A stretch of 64,000 bases of DNA from Rhizobium skierniewicense (GCF_014196515.1 NZ_JACIDV010000012.1:82626-146625); one strand, 5' to 3'. Positions 51,570 through 60,234 are shown, counted from the first letter of the stretch. Translations and numbers: made by a program. Notes: generated from the sequence alone by a model not told the origin.

Positions 51570-54395
51570 TTGACTGATCAGAGCCCCCCAGGCGGCGGAA
51601 AGCTTCCGCCAGGTATTGAGCCCATTTCCATCATGGAGGAAATGCAGCGGTCGTATCTCGATTACGCCATGAGCGTTATCGTCAGCCGTGCACTTCCAGA
51701 TGTTCGCGACGGACTGAAACCCGTTCACCGTCGTATCCTTTACGGGATGAATGAACTCGGCCTCGACTGGAACAAGAAATACGTCAAGTCCGCCCGCGTA
51801 ACCGGTGACGTGATGGGTAAATACCATCCGCATGGTGACTCGGCGATCTATGACGCCTTGGCACGTATGGCACAGGATTGGTCGTTGCGCATGCCGCTGA
51901 TCGACGGTCAGGGCAATTTCGGCTCTATCGACGGCGATCCGCCGGCCGCCCAGCGCTATACCGAGTGCCGCCTCGAGAAAGTGGCGCATGCACTGCTTGA
52001 CGATCTCGATAAGGAAACGGTTGATTTCCGCGACAACTATGACGGCACCATGTCGGAGCCAGTCGTGGTTCCCGCGAAATTCCCGAACCTTCTTGTCAAT
52101 GGCGCAGGTGGTATTGCCGTTGGCATGGCGACCAATATTCCGCCCCACAATCTGACCGAAGTCATCAACGGCTCCATCGCCTTGATCGACAACCCCGAGA
52201 TTGAGCTACCGGAAATGATGGAAATCATTCCCGGCCCGGATTTCCCCACAGGCGCGTTCATTCTGGGACGCTCGGGCATTCGCTCCGCTTACGAGACGGG
52301 CCGCGGCTCCGTCATCATGCGTGGCCGTGCAACGATCGAGCCGATGCGTGGCGACCGTGAGCAAATCATCATCACCGAAGTTCCCTTCCAGGTGAACAAG
52401 TCGTCGATGATCGAAAAGATGGCCGAACTGGTCAAAGACAGACGCGTTGAAGGCATTTCCGACCTTCGTGACGAGTCCGACCGTCAAGGCTACCGCGTGG
52501 TCGTCGAGCTGAAGCGCGATGCAAACGCTGAAGTCATTCTGAACCAGCTCTACCGCTACACACCTCTGCAGACCTCGTTCGGTTGCAACATGGTGGCGCT
52601 GAACGGTGGCAAGCCGGAGCAGATGACGTTGCTCGACATGCTCAGAGCCTTCGTGTCGTTCCGCGAAGAAGTTGTCAGCCGCCGCACCAAGTACCTGCTG
52701 CGCAAGGCGCGTGACCGCGCGCATGTGTTGGTTGGTCTGGCCATCGCTGTCGCCAACATCGATGAAGTCATCCGTGTCATCCGTCAGGCACCCGATCCAG
52801 CGACCGCTCGTGAGCAGCTGATGACGCGCCGCTGGCCAGCATCCGACGTGGAAAGCCTTATTCTTCTCATCGATGACCCACGCCATCGTATCAACGAAGA
52901 TTTGACCTACAATCTGTCGGAAGAACAGGCCCGTGCGATCCTCGAGCTTCGTCTGGCCCGTCTGACGGCTCTCGGTCGCGATGAAATCAGCGACGAATTG
53001 AACAAGATCGGCGCCGAAATCAGCGAATATCTCGATATTCTTTCATCGCGCATTCGCATCCAGCAGATCGTCAAGGACGAACTTGCAGCTGTTCGCGACG
53101 AGTTCGGCACACCGCGCCGCAGTCAGATCGTCGAAGGTGGCCCCGATATGGACGATGAGGATCTCATCGCCCGCGAAGACATGGTCGTCACGGTGTCGCA
53201 TCTGGGTTATATCAAGCGCGTTCCGCTGACGACCTACAAGGCGCAGCGTCGCGGCGGCAAGGGCCGCTCGGGCATGGCGACACGCGATGCCGATTTCGTC
53301 AATCGTCTGTTCGTCGCCAACACCCATACGCCAGTCCTGTTCTTCTCGTCGCGCGGTATCGTCTACAAGGAAAAGGTCTGGCGTTTGCCGATCGGTACGC
53401 CACAGTCCAAAGGCAAGGCGCTGATCAACATGCTGCCTCTGGCAGCAGGTGAGCGCATCACCACCATCATGCCATTGCCGGAAGACGAGACGACCTGGGA
53501 AACACTGGACGTGATGTTCTCGACCACACGCGGAACGGTTCGCCGTAACAAGCTGTCGGACTTCGTGCAGGTCAACCGCAACGGCAAGATTGCCATGAAG
53601 CTGGACGAGGAGGGTGACGAAATCCTCTCCGTAGAAACCTGCTCTGGCCCGGATGCACTTGGCGAATCGGCCGGTGACGATGTGTTGCTGACGACGGCGC
53701 TGGGCCAATGCATTCGCTTCCCCGTTGACGATGTTCGCGTTTTTGCTGGCCGCAATTCGGTTGGCGTTCGCGGGATCAACATGGGCGAGGGCGACCGGAT
53801 CATCTCCATGACCATCGTCAGCCACGTCAATGCCGAGCCGTGGGAGCGTGCCGCTTATCTCAAGCGTGCGGCTGCTGAACGTCGGGCGCTGACTGGCGAG
53901 ACGGAAGTCGAGGAAATCGCACTCGTTGGTGAGGAGGTGACCGAAGAAGGGCATCTCTCCGAAGAGCGCTATCAGTTCCTCAAGTCACAGGAGCAGTTCG
54001 TACTGACTGTTTCGGAAAAGGGATTTGGCAAGCGCTCATCGTCCTACGACTTCCGCACCTCCGGTCGCGGCGGCAAGGGCATCCGCGCAACCGATACGTC
54101 GAAGACGGCGGAAATCGGCGAACTGGTTGCAGCCTTCCCGGTTGAAGACACAGATCAGATCATGCTCGTCTCCGACGGTGGCCAGTTGATCCGTGTTCCT
54201 GTCAACGGCATTCGCTTTGCAAGCCGCGCAACAAAGGGCGTGACGATCTTCTCGACGGCAAAGGACGAAAAGGTCGTTTCCGTTGAGCGTATCAACGAGC
54301 CAGAAGGCGATGAAGAGGTTGACGCTCTCGAGGGTGAGACCGACATCACCGGCGCAGAGCCAGACGCCGGTGCTGCACCTGAAGGCGAAGCCTGA
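51570..54395 (+). CDS. gyrA: DNA gyrase subunit A
   Basis: 941 residues, TTG start. Winged-helix and tower domains with the quinolone region [12 protein letters not shown] (Ser91 and Asp95, the sensitive-type residues) and catalytic Tyr130 in [12 protein letters not shown]; the C-terminal beta-pinwheel carries the GyrA box [15 protein letters not shown]. The pinwheel includes an extra stretch around residues 765-800 ([20 protein letters not shown]) as seen in other alphaproteobacteria, and an acidic tail. Gyrase introduces negative supercoils. Confidence 0.98.
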   Translation: MTDQSPPGGGKLPPGIEPISIMEEMQRSYLDYAMSVIVSRALPDVRDGLKPVHRRILYGMNELGLDWNKKYVKSARVTGDVMGKYHPHGDSAIYDALARMAQDWSLRMPLIDGQGNFGSIDGDPPAAQRYTECRLEKVAHALLDDLDKETVDFRDNYDGTMSEPVVVPAKFPNLLVNGAGGIAVGMATNIPPHNLTEVINGSIALIDNPEIELPEMMEIIPGPDFPTGAFILGRSGIRSAYETGRGSVIMRGRATIEPMRGDREQIIITEVPFQVNKSSMIEKMAELVKDRRVEGISDLRDESDRQGYRVVVELKRDANAEVILNQLYRYTPLQTSFGCNMVALNGGKPEQMTLLDMLRAFVSFREEVVSRRTKYLLRKARDRAHVLVGLAIAVANIDEVIRVIRQAPDPATAREQLMTRRWPASDVESLILLIDDPRHRINEDLTYNLSEEQARAILELRLARLTALGRDEISDELNKIGAEISEYLDILSSRIRIQQIVKDELAAVRDEFGTPRRSQIVEGGPDMDDEDLIAREDMVVTVSHLGYIKRVPLTTYKAQRRGGKGRSGMATRDADFVNRLFVANTHTPVLFFSSRGIVYKEKVWRLPIGTPQSKGKALINMLPLAAGERITTIMPLPEDETTWETLDVMFSTTRGTVRRNKLSDFVQVNRNGKIAMKLDEEGDEILSVETCSGPDALGESAGDDVLLTTALGQCIRFPVDDVRVFAGRNSVGVRGINMGEGDRIISMTIVSHVNAEPWERAAYLKRAAAERRALTGETEVEEIALVGEEVTEEGHLSEERYQFLKSQEQFVLTVSEKGFGKRSSSYDFRTSGRGGKGIRATDTSKTAEIGELVAAFPVEDTDQIMLVSDGGQLIRVPVNGIRFASRATKGVTIFSTAKDEKVVSVERINEPEGDEEVDALEGETDITGAEPDAGAAPEGEA

Positions 54396-54412
54396 TGCTT
54401 CCAAGAAAAAGC

Positions 54413-54440
54413 GGCGTGTGATCGTCACACGCCACTTTTA
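54413..54440 (+). terminator. gyrA terminator
   Basis: Perfect 9-bp stem GGCGTGTGA / TCACACGCC with a 3-base loop, followed by ACTTTTATT, 18 bases after the gyrA stop. Confidence 0.85.
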
Positions 54441-54460
54441 TTGATGTGATATTCCAAACA

Positions 54461-54497
54461 AAAGGCCCTGCGAAACCGGTGTTTCGCAGGGCCTTTT
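54461..54497. terminator. Strong bidirectional terminator
   Basis: Perfect 16-bp stem AAAGGCCCTGCGAAAC / GTTTCGCAGGGCCTTT with loop CGGT. A-rich left and T-rich right arms allow function both ways; it probably ends the leftward transcript of the 54543-54866 and carboxypeptidase genes. Confidence 0.85.
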
Positions 54498-54542
54498 CTA
54501 TTCGATCTCAAAGCGCGACTGGCGCCTGTTTCGAAGATGTCG

Positions 54543-54866
54543 TCAGCGCAGGCGCATGTGGATTGCACCGCGGCCGGAGCGAGACGCAATGTGAAGATGG
54601 ATCTTCGCTTCCGGCTGGTTGCTGCGCCAGGCTCGAGCTCCATGGGAGAGAAGAAGATTGACCAGATCGCGGGTTTTGTGTCGTGATTTGTTCAAGCCGA
54701 GATCGGCAATTCTCATCGCCGCTTCGTGGATCGGGTGCAGAACGGACAGACTTTGCTGTCTGCCTTTACCTGCTGCAAATTCCGAATAGTTTTCGTTGAT
54801 CGCCATCTGGAAAGCCTCGTTACACAGTACAATTCGAGGAGTGGAGCCGGTAATCTGTATTTTCAT
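54543..54866 (-). CDS. Hypothetical small protein
   Basis: 107 residues from ATG 54866 (MKIQITGSTPRIVLCNEAFQ); a GTG three codons earlier is also possible. No family recognised. The middle has FAAGKGRQQSLSVLHPIHEA and a helix SRHKTRDLVNLLLSHGARAW; the C-terminal end is basic. It starts 33 bases after the carboxypeptidase stop on the same strand and is followed by a strong terminator, so it looks like the last gene of that transcript. Confidence 0.5.
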   Translation of the reverse strand: MKIQITGSTPRIVLCNEAFQMAINENYSEFAAGKGRQQSLSVLHPIHEAAMRIADLGLNKSRHKTRDLVNLLLSHGARAWRSNQPEAKIHLHIASRSGRGAIHMRLR

Positions 54867-54898
54867 GCTCGTCACCGGGTCCGGAAATCGTCATACGT

Positions 54899-56350
54899 TT
54901 ACTGGAGAGAAGCCCAGCAGCTGATGCCCTTCTTTTTCAGAGCGTTACATGCATTGACCGCATCGTTCTGGCCACCGAAGCCACCGAAACGGGCGCGATA
55001 CATCTGGGCGCCATCCTTGCTGAAGGCGACCGTGAAGGGCTTAGCTGAGCGCAGCAGGACACCACCCTTATCCTGTGCAACCTGAAGCAGGTTGCGCGCG
55101 GAACCTTCGTCCGGAGACGCGCCGATCTGGATCACCCAACCTTCATTTCCGGTTACAGGAGAAGCGGGCGTTGTGGAGGCCGTCACGATGTTATCAACCT
55201 TGGTCGAATTGGTAACCAAGGAGCGATCCGGCTTCATGTTGACTGGCGGAACAGCGCGTGTCGGCGACTTCGGACGCGTTACCACATCCATTGCACTGAC
55301 GGCAGCGTTGGCTTGGGTCGGCGCAAAGGCAGACATCGGGGCCTCGTCAGCATACCGTGCCTGTGGAACAGGACCATCGTTCGGCAGGCCTGTTGTGGCT
55401 GTAGCGGCAACAACGGCCTGCGGCTCCTCGATCGGCGCTGAGGCCGACGCAGCAATCAGGTTGCTGCTGGCACCGCGCGATGCCTTGGGAAGATATTCGG
55501 CCACCAACTTGCGCATCGTGGCATCACGGGCGGCGCTGGAGCGTCCGCCAAGAACAACGGCAACGATAGAGCGGCCATCGAGTTGTGCGGATGTTGCCAG
55601 ATTGCTACCAGCGGCACGGGTGTAGCCAGTCTTGATGCCATCTACGCCACGAACAGTACCGACGAGGCGGTTGTGATTACCGATGACCTGCTTGCCAAAG
55701 GTAAAGCTGCGCGTGCTGAAATAACCGTAATATTGCGGGAAGTGCTGACGCAGTGCGACACTGAGACGAGCCTGATCGCGGGCGGTCGTCATCTGCGCCG
55801 TATTCGGCAAGCCATTGGCGTTGCGATAGGTCGTGCGCGTCATACCAAGTGCACGCGCTTTGGCCGTCATGATACGACCGAAACGCTCTTCATTTCCACC
55901 GATATACTCGCCCAATGCAGTCGCGATATCATTGGCCGAACGCGTAACGAGTGCCAGGATGGCCTGCTCGACCGACACGGAACCACCAGCCCGCACACCG
56001 AGCTTGGAGGGGGGCTCCTTTGCAGCATTAGCCGAGACGGGAACCCGCGAATCCAACGTAATGCGCCCGGAATTCAACGCCTCAAACGTCAGATACAGGG
56101 TCATCATCTTTGTCAGCGATGCAGGATAGCGCAAGCCATCGGGGTCCTCTCCGTAGAGAACCTTGCCCGTCTTGGCATCAATGACGATACCAGCAAATTT
56201 CGGGTCAGCTTTTGCGATTTGGGTGGTAGCAGCGGTTGCTGTCGCCATCGCCATCGCAAACATGAAAACCTTCACGAAAGACGTAGCGCCTGCCGCGCGC
56301 TTTAGTGCCTCAGATAGCTTTTTCAACACTGTTAAACTCTTTAATCGCAT
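54899..56350 (-). CDS. D-alanyl-D-alanine carboxypeptidase with C-terminal SPOR domain
   Basis: 483 residues from ATG 56350 (MRLKSLTVLKKLSEALKRAA) with a signal-anchor segment near residues 25-48. Peptidase S11 motifs: Ser78-Leu-Thr-Lys81 (YPASLTKMMTLYL), Ser138-Ala-Asn140 and KTG at 240-242 (GIKTGYTRAAGSN). A Pro/Ala-rich linker leads to a SPOR domain at about 401-483 (GWVIQIGASPDEGSARNLLQ ... MYRARFGGFGGQNDAVNACN), which binds denuded glycan strands at the septum. It trims the terminal D-Ala of peptidoglycan stem peptides, probably at the division site. Confidence 0.93.
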   Translation of the reverse strand: MRLKSLTVLKKLSEALKRAAGATSFVKVFMFAMAMATATAATTQIAKADPKFAGIVIDAKTGKVLYGEDPDGLRYPASLTKMMTLYLTFEALNSGRITLDSRVPVSANAAKEPPSKLGVRAGGSVSVEQAILALVTRSANDIATALGEYIGGNEERFGRIMTAKARALGMTRTTYRNANGLPNTAQMTTARDQARLSVALRQHFPQYYGYFSTRSFTFGKQVIGNHNRLVGTVRGVDGIKTGYTRAAGSNLATSAQLDGRSIVAVVLGGRSSAARDATMRKLVAEYLPKASRGASSNLIAASASAPIEEPQAVVAATATTGLPNDGPVPQARYADEAPMSAFAPTQANAAVSAMDVVTRPKSPTRAVPPVNMKPDRSLVTNSTKVDNIVTASTTPASPVTGNEGWVIQIGASPDEGSARNLLQVAQDKGGVLLRSAKPFTVAFSKDGAQMYRARFGGFGGQNDAVNACNALKKKGISCWASLQ

Positions 56351-56603
56351 GCCACTTTTTTCCGTCCGACACGCCCCGCCAGACTTTTCATCCGCCAACC
56401 TTAGAGTGATGGCGTTACCAAGTGGTTTATGAATGGTATCTGAAGCCGATAAAATGCAGAGAGTGATCGAAATCAGCACACAAGTTTTTGGAGGTCTGGC
56501 ACGCTCGGGCTGTTGATCAGGCGCGCAAAGCGGGGATGGGCTGGCGATATGTATTGAACTGGCGAGCGTCGGTTGCTACCTGTCGCCAAACGAAGGATGG
56601 ACC

Positions 56604-56870
56604 ATGGCTTCTCGCGATCGATATTCCCGCAAACTCGAATGCTCGAAATGCGGCCATAGCGGCTTTGCCGAAGTATCGGAAAAGGATGAGAAGCAGAAAG
56701 CCAACGTGGATTTTCGCATTGATGACATGCCAGCCGGTTTTCGCACGGAGCGTCCTTCGGTCAATCCGGCCGAATACATGATACGCTGCGCTCAATGTGG
56801 CAATATCTTCCGCTTTCAGCAGAAAGTCGCCTATGCACCAGGCGGGGAACCGCGGCAGGGCGGACGTTGA
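56604..56870 (+). CDS. Small zinc-ribbon-like hypothetical protein
   Basis: 88 residues, ATG start. Two CxxC pairs, CSKCG (residues 13-17) and CAQCG (about 62-66), bracket a charged middle (EKDEKQKANVDFRIDDMPAG), so a zinc-ribbon fold is likely. No named family recognised; divergent from the carboxypeptidase gene and followed by a membrane protein gene 17 bases later. Confidence 0.65.
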   Translation: MASRDRYSRKLECSKCGHSGFAEVSEKDEKQKANVDFRIDDMPAGFRTERPSVNPAEYMIRCAQCGNIFRFQQKVAYAPGGEPRQGGR

Positions 56871-56887
56871 GCAACAAAGGGCTGCCT

Positions 56888-57139
56888 ATGACAACAGATC
56901 GAAATGTCGACAACAGGCCACCTCACAAAAAACCATTATGGCCATGGCTTCTGCTGCTGATCTTGACCTTGGCTGCGATTTATTCCTGGAACCGTGCGTC
57001 GGAACTGTTCGAAGAATTTTCTCGCAACATGCCGGCCGAAATCATCGAACTGTTCAGGGATTTGCTGAGAGAGCATCAGGATGATGGTCACACCGCTCCG
57101 AAGCTTGACGTTTCCGTCCCCACGCGCCCGATACGATAA
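56888..57139 (+). CDS. Small single-pass membrane protein, hypothetical
   Basis: 83 residues from ATG 56888, AAAGGG upstream. A Pro/Lys N terminus (NRPPHKKPLWPW) is followed by one hydrophobic helix LLLLILTLAAIYSW and an acidic, amphipathic tail (ELFEEFSRNMPAEIIELFRD). No family recognised. Probably co-transcribed with the zinc-ribbon gene. Confidence 0.55.
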   Translation: MTTDRNVDNRPPHKKPLWPWLLLLILTLAAIYSWNRASELFEEFSRNMPAEIIELFRDLLREHQDDGHTAPKLDVSVPTRPIR

Positions 57140-57159
57140 TGAGGCCTAGCGTTACAGAC

Positions 57160-57186
57160 AAAAAAGCCCCGCAAAGTCGGCGGGGC
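57160..57186 (-). terminator. Leftward rho-independent terminator 1
   Basis: Perfect 7-bp stem GCCCCGC / GCGGGGC with a 7-base loop; read leftward it ends in six T. No coding gene lies upstream of it on the minus strand. Confidence 0.85.
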
Positions 57187-57340
57187 AGGTTGGTCGCTTG
57201 GGGAAAAATCGGGCGAAGCCCTTAAGCGATAAGGTCTTGATAAACCAAATTCATGATAGCTTGGTAGTGCAATGGACGCGCATTCAGTACGCCTGAGAGA
57301 CAAAATGCGTGACAGGAGCAGCTTTCATCCAAGCGCGAGG
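57160..57340 (-). ncRNA. Candidate small RNA 2 of a tandem pair
   Basis: Leftward transcript inferred from terminator 1 and lack of a coding frame. The last 90 bases hold a second hairpin (AAGGGCTTCGCCC region) before the terminator. 5' end unknown; the limit given is the maximum extent up to terminator 2. Could belong to a rhizobial trans-acting RNA family such as AbcR (alpha-r15), which occurs as tandem copies, but this is not established. Confidence 0.4.
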
Positions 57341-57351
57341 AATAGCATCAT

Positions 57352-57378
57352 AAAAAAAGCCCCACCAAAAGGCGGGGC
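57352..57378 (-). terminator. Leftward rho-independent terminator 2
   Basis: Stem GCCCC-A-CC / GG-C-GGGGC around AAAA, followed in the leftward direction by seven T. Nearly the same loop-closing sequence as terminator 1. Confidence 0.85.
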
Positions 57379-57470
57379 CAAAGTTTGCCTGATTGGCTTT
57401 CAGGACTTGGGAGCTCCTCGCGTAGAGGAAGCGGATCAGCGATAGCCACATATATGCCTGCGCGAAAGGT
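57352..57470 (-). ncRNA. Candidate small RNA 1 of a tandem pair
   Basis: Leftward transcript inferred from terminator 2. The sequence contains a hairpin GCTTCCTC TACGC GAGGAGC followed by a CTCCCAAG stretch that could pair with Shine-Dalgarno regions, then the terminator. The 5' end is a guess. Similar in layout to tandem AbcR1/AbcR2 RNAs of rhizobia; the family is not proven. Confidence 0.42.
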
Positions 57471-57631
57471 CAGTGTGGTGGCTTACGGTACGCCCGCGCG
57501 TAAACACCAGGTGAACATTCATGAACGATTTGCGCACATCGCATTCAGGACTTGTTCATCAGTCCCATGTCAATTTGCCGTCGTTCTGAGATGCGAGCCT
57601 GTGTAGGTTCGTCTCAATTGGAGACACCCCC

Positions 57632-57997
57632 ATGAAGAAATTTCTTCTCACCACACTTGCAGCAGTGATCGCCAGTGGCGCTGTCTTGACGAGTGTGCAG
57701 CCTGCGTCTGCTCAATATTATGATGGTCCTTACCGCTACGATCGTCGCGGACCGCCACCACCACCATATCGCGACCCGCCGCGCAGACATCGCGACCACG
57801 ATAATGGCAGGATCATTGCCGGTGGCATCGCCGCTGGCGTCCTGGGTGGTCTCATCGGCGGCGCTCTGGCAAGAGACAATGGTCCCCGCTACGTAGAACC
57901 GCCACCACCGCCACCACGGTGCTGGTTCGAAGATCGTCAGGTCCGCAATGCCTATGATGGCGGCTGGCACATGGAGAGCATGCGCGTCTGCCAGTAA
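57632..57997 (+). CDS. Secreted proline-rich glycine-zipper protein, hypothetical
   Basis: 121 residues: signal peptide MKKFLLTTLAAVIASGAVLT to about residue 27 (PASA-Q), Tyr/Pro/Arg-rich part (RRGPPPPPYRDPPRRHRD), a glycine-zipper membrane-like segment IIAGGIAAGVLGGLIGGALA, a PPPPPP run and a C-terminal CWFEDRQVRNAYDGGWHMES with a Cys near each end. Proteins of this layout are common envelope proteins in Rhizobiales; function unknown. Confidence 0.8.
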   Translation: MKKFLLTTLAAVIASGAVLTSVQPASAQYYDGPYRYDRRGPPPPPYRDPPRRHRDHDNGRIIAGGIAAGVLGGLIGGALARDNGPRYVEPPPPPPRCWFEDRQVRNAYDGGWHMESMRVCQ

Positions 57998-58131
57998 CGC
58001 ATGACACAAAGATAGATCCAGAAGCCGGCCACAGGGCCGGCTTTCGTGTTTGTACGTTTCACGACGCTTCATAGCATTGCCGCATTGTTTCGAGACGCTC
58101 TGGTCATCAACAACATGACAAAGGGCGAGCC

Positions 58132-59112
58132 ATGCGCAGCGCAACACACGATATTTTCGGCGAACCGCAGGATGTGCTTCAGTCGACAGAAGCTCCGATT
58201 CCTGAGCCCGGCAAAGGACAGCTGCGAATCCGCACTCTGTTATCGCCGATCCACAATCATGATCTTTGGACAGTACGTGGCAATTATGGATACAAACCGG
58301 CATTGCCGGGAGCCATCGGCGGCAGCGAGGCAGTTGGCATTGTTGATGCGTTGGGCGAGGGCACCGACCCATCTCTCAAAGGCAAACGTGTCACGGCAGC
58401 CGGTGTGCACGGCGCATGGGCCGAATATTTTCTGTCTCCGGCTGCGGGCGTCGTTCCGGTCCCGGATGAGATTTCGGACGAGGCAGCAGCCCAACTGATC
58501 GCAATGCCCTTCAGCGCCATGACATTGCTGGAGTTCTTAGGTGTAAAGACGGGTGATTGGATCATTCAGAACACGGCAAACGGTGCGGTGGGCAAGGCGG
58601 TTGCAATGCTGGCGCAGGCACGCGGCATCCATGTCGTGAATCTGGTTCGTCGCCCTGGAGGTGTCGAGGAGCTTGCCCAACTGGGCATCGCCAACGGTAT
58701 CTCGACAGCCGACGACCACTGGAAAGACCATGTTCGAAAACTCACGGCAGGCAAGCCGATCCGCGCTGGCGTCGATTCGATTGGCGGCGGTGCCAGCAAC
58801 GATATAGCAGAGCTCCTCGGCGATGAGGCGCTTCTTGTGTCATTCGGGTCGATGACGGGAGAGGACATGCAAATCTCCTCTGGCGCGGTCATTTTCAAAC
58901 AGCTGACGATTAAGGGTTTCTGGGGCAGCACTGTCATCGCCAGGACGCCTGCTGATGAACGTCGTCGTCTGATTGGCGAGTTGATCCAGCACGTTGTCAA
59001 AGGAACGATCCGCCTTCCGGTCGAGGCGATCTTTGATCTGGGAGATATTTCCGCCGCGGTGAAAGCGTCGCTGGCGCCAGGCAAAGCCGGAAAAGTCCTG
59101 CTGAAACCATAG
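58132..59112 (+). CDS. MDR superfamily reductase (quinone/2-enoyl thioester reductase-like)
   Basis: 326 residues. Medium-chain dehydrogenase fold with GroES-like N-terminal domain (EAPIPEPGKGQLRIRTLLSP, GSEAVGIVDALGEGTD) and a Rossmann domain (GDWIIQNTANGAVGKAVAML). No structural zinc Cys cluster and no catalytic-zinc ligands, and the NTANGAVG motif, resemble the mitochondrial-type trans-2-enoyl-thioester reductases and quinone oxidoreductases using NADPH. Substrate open. Confidence 0.85.
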   Translation: MRSATHDIFGEPQDVLQSTEAPIPEPGKGQLRIRTLLSPIHNHDLWTVRGNYGYKPALPGAIGGSEAVGIVDALGEGTDPSLKGKRVTAAGVHGAWAEYFLSPAAGVVPVPDEISDEAAAQLIAMPFSAMTLLEFLGVKTGDWIIQNTANGAVGKAVAMLAQARGIHVVNLVRRPGGVEELAQLGIANGISTADDHWKDHVRKLTAGKPIRAGVDSIGGGASNDIAELLGDEALLVSFGSMTGEDMQISSGAVIFKQLTIKGFWGSTVIARTPADERRRLIGELIQHVVKGTIRLPVEAIFDLGDISAAVKASLAPGKAGKVLLKP

Positions 59113-59176
59113 ACAACACTGCGTTCAAACGATTTTCGTCCTTCATGCAGCAGACGGGTGATGTGGAGGACGAAAA

Positions 59177-59460
59177 TTGATTGCCGATGTTGTGATCGGG
59201 CTGATTGCCCTGTCGCATTGCGACATTCTACCACAGCGCTGGCTGTAAATCAGGGTCTCTATAATGGCTTTCTCGCGGCAGGTCTCATCTTTGGCCTGAT
59301 GCCGGGACAAGGCGACAGAACAATCGCGACGTTTTTCCTCATGTGGGTTTTCGTCCCCGGCCTTTTCGGCGCGGCCACGGCGCACAGAAAAATTCTGTTT
59401 ATTCAGGCGCTTCCTGCGGGTATCGTGCCTACAGCCGTTTTGGCACTTATCTTATTATTT
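59177..59460 (+). pseudogene. DUF1304 family membrane protein, internally deleted and frameshifted
   Basis: TTG 59177 begins IADVVIGLIALSH, the DUF1304 N terminus, then the frame runs into a stop; from about 59227 another frame continues with TALAVNQGLYNGFLAAGLIF and KILFIQALPAGIVPTAV, the C-terminal two thirds of the family. About 25-30 residues that normally lie between (the E-M-F-L-W-T-T-P region) are missing. The original would be about 120 residues with four membrane helices. The 3' end runs into a convergent small gene, with no stop at the expected place. Confidence 0.75.
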
Positions 59461-59640
59461 GGCAGCAGCCGCATGCAGACGCGCGATGATGTAGTCATAG
59501 CTTTCCATTACGTGGACGCGATCATTTCCACTGCGAAGCACCAGGGTGCCTTGCGCCAGCGGCGATATCTGCAAGACGTGGTCAAAATTGATGGCAAATT
59601 TCTGGTTGTTGTTAACCGCTGTCACTTCAATCCACATCAC
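59455..59640 (-). CDS. Small FlbD-like protein, hypothetical
   Basis: 61 residues (MMWIEVTAVNNNQKFAINFD ... MESYDYIIARLHAAAAK). The pattern I-E-V-T, N-x-x-x-F-x-I-N-x-D-x-V, G-T-L-V-L-R, V-x-V-x-E-S-Y-D-x-I resembles the short FlbD-type proteins, though no flagellar genes are nearby. Overlaps the end of the DUF1304 pseudogene. Confidence 0.55.
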   Translation of the reverse strand: MMWIEVTAVNNNQKFAINFDHVLQISPLAQGTLVLRSGNDRVHVMESYDYIIARLHAAAAK

Positions 59641-59671
59641 AAAGCCCCTGAAGAATCGCTCTTTGATGCCC

Positions 59672-59920
59672 TTATAAAGCCAGGGAGGTAGGTCTCAAGC
59701 ATTTTTGCGGTTCAGCGAGAAGGATGGTCTTGTGACCGGGAAATGTTTTTTGCGCTTTCAGATCCCAGTATCCGCACCGAACGGGGACAGACGGAAAACG
59801 CCAAACAATCGTATGGCAGATGGGGTGTCTGTCACATTGGGGTGCTGAAAGGCCTGTTTTGCAGGCCTTGCATTCCTTGCATTCTCCGCAGGTACCCGTA
59901 TTCATACCCGCAAATTTCAT
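59672..59920 (-). pseudogene. Truncated gene coupled to the AlpA-type regulator
   Basis: 82 residues starting MKFAGMNTGTCGECKECKAC. Its ATG overlaps the AlpA stop by 4 bases (ATGA), as expected for a real coupled gene. The first 30 residues carry a Cys-Lys repeat (CGECKECKACKTG) encoded by a short direct repeat of AATGCAAGG; the rest looks like unrelated DNA read through. In many rhizobial elements the gene after alpA encodes a primase/helicase-type protein; this may be its cut-off N terminus. Confidence 0.45.
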
Positions 59921-60234
59921 CCGGCTTTTTTAAACGGTTCGCCGCTCTGACGGCTCTCCTGCCAAGCCTTCACATCTGCAACACGCCACCGCACACAGTT
60001 TTCTCCGAGTCGAACTGGCTTCGGAACCTTGCCGTCGGCGATCCACCGGTAGAGTGTGGATGTCGCGACTTTGATATTAGTCGTAACTTCTTTGAGGGTC
60101 AGGTAGCTATCGAGTGAAACAAGGTTTGATGGCACGTCGGACAATTGGTTCTCCAATGCAAATGGATTGAGGGCCAAAAGGCCCGAGAACTGTCCGCGTG
60201 GGAGAACATGCGACAGTATAGGTATGGGTGTCAA
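59917..60234 (-). CDS. AlpA family DNA-binding regulator (excisionase-like)
   Basis: 105 residues. Helix-turn-helix domain at about 44-92: LTLKEVTTNIKVATSTLYRW, IADGKVPKPVRLGENCVRWR and VADVKAWQES, the AlpA/phage-excisionase pattern. The first 40 residues are not conserved, so a later start is possible. AlpA-type proteins control excision of integrative elements; no integrase is in the window. Coupled to the truncated gene at 59672-59920. Confidence 0.85.
   Translation of the reverse strand: MTPIPILSHVLPRGQFSGLLALNPFALENQLSDVPSNLVSLDSYLTLKEVTTNIKVATSTLYRWIADGKVPKPVRLGENCVRWRVADVKAWQESRQSGEPFKKAG

Larger units (their letters stand above)
57140..57631. other. Intergenic region with two leftward terminators
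   Basis: About 492 bases without a convincing protein gene. Two terminators pointing left (57160-57186 and 57352-57378), 192 bases apart, have no open frame feeding them, which suggests two leftward small RNAs (listed separately). Confidence 0.6.

Noticed and set aside
57088..57303. 71-codon leftward frame
   Set aside because: Covers a rho-independent terminator and the end of a convergent gene; better explained as a non-coding RNA region.
59692..59916. tRNA gene or tRNA-derived attachment site at the island edge
   Set aside because: No cloverleaf or T-loop consensus could be found on either strand.
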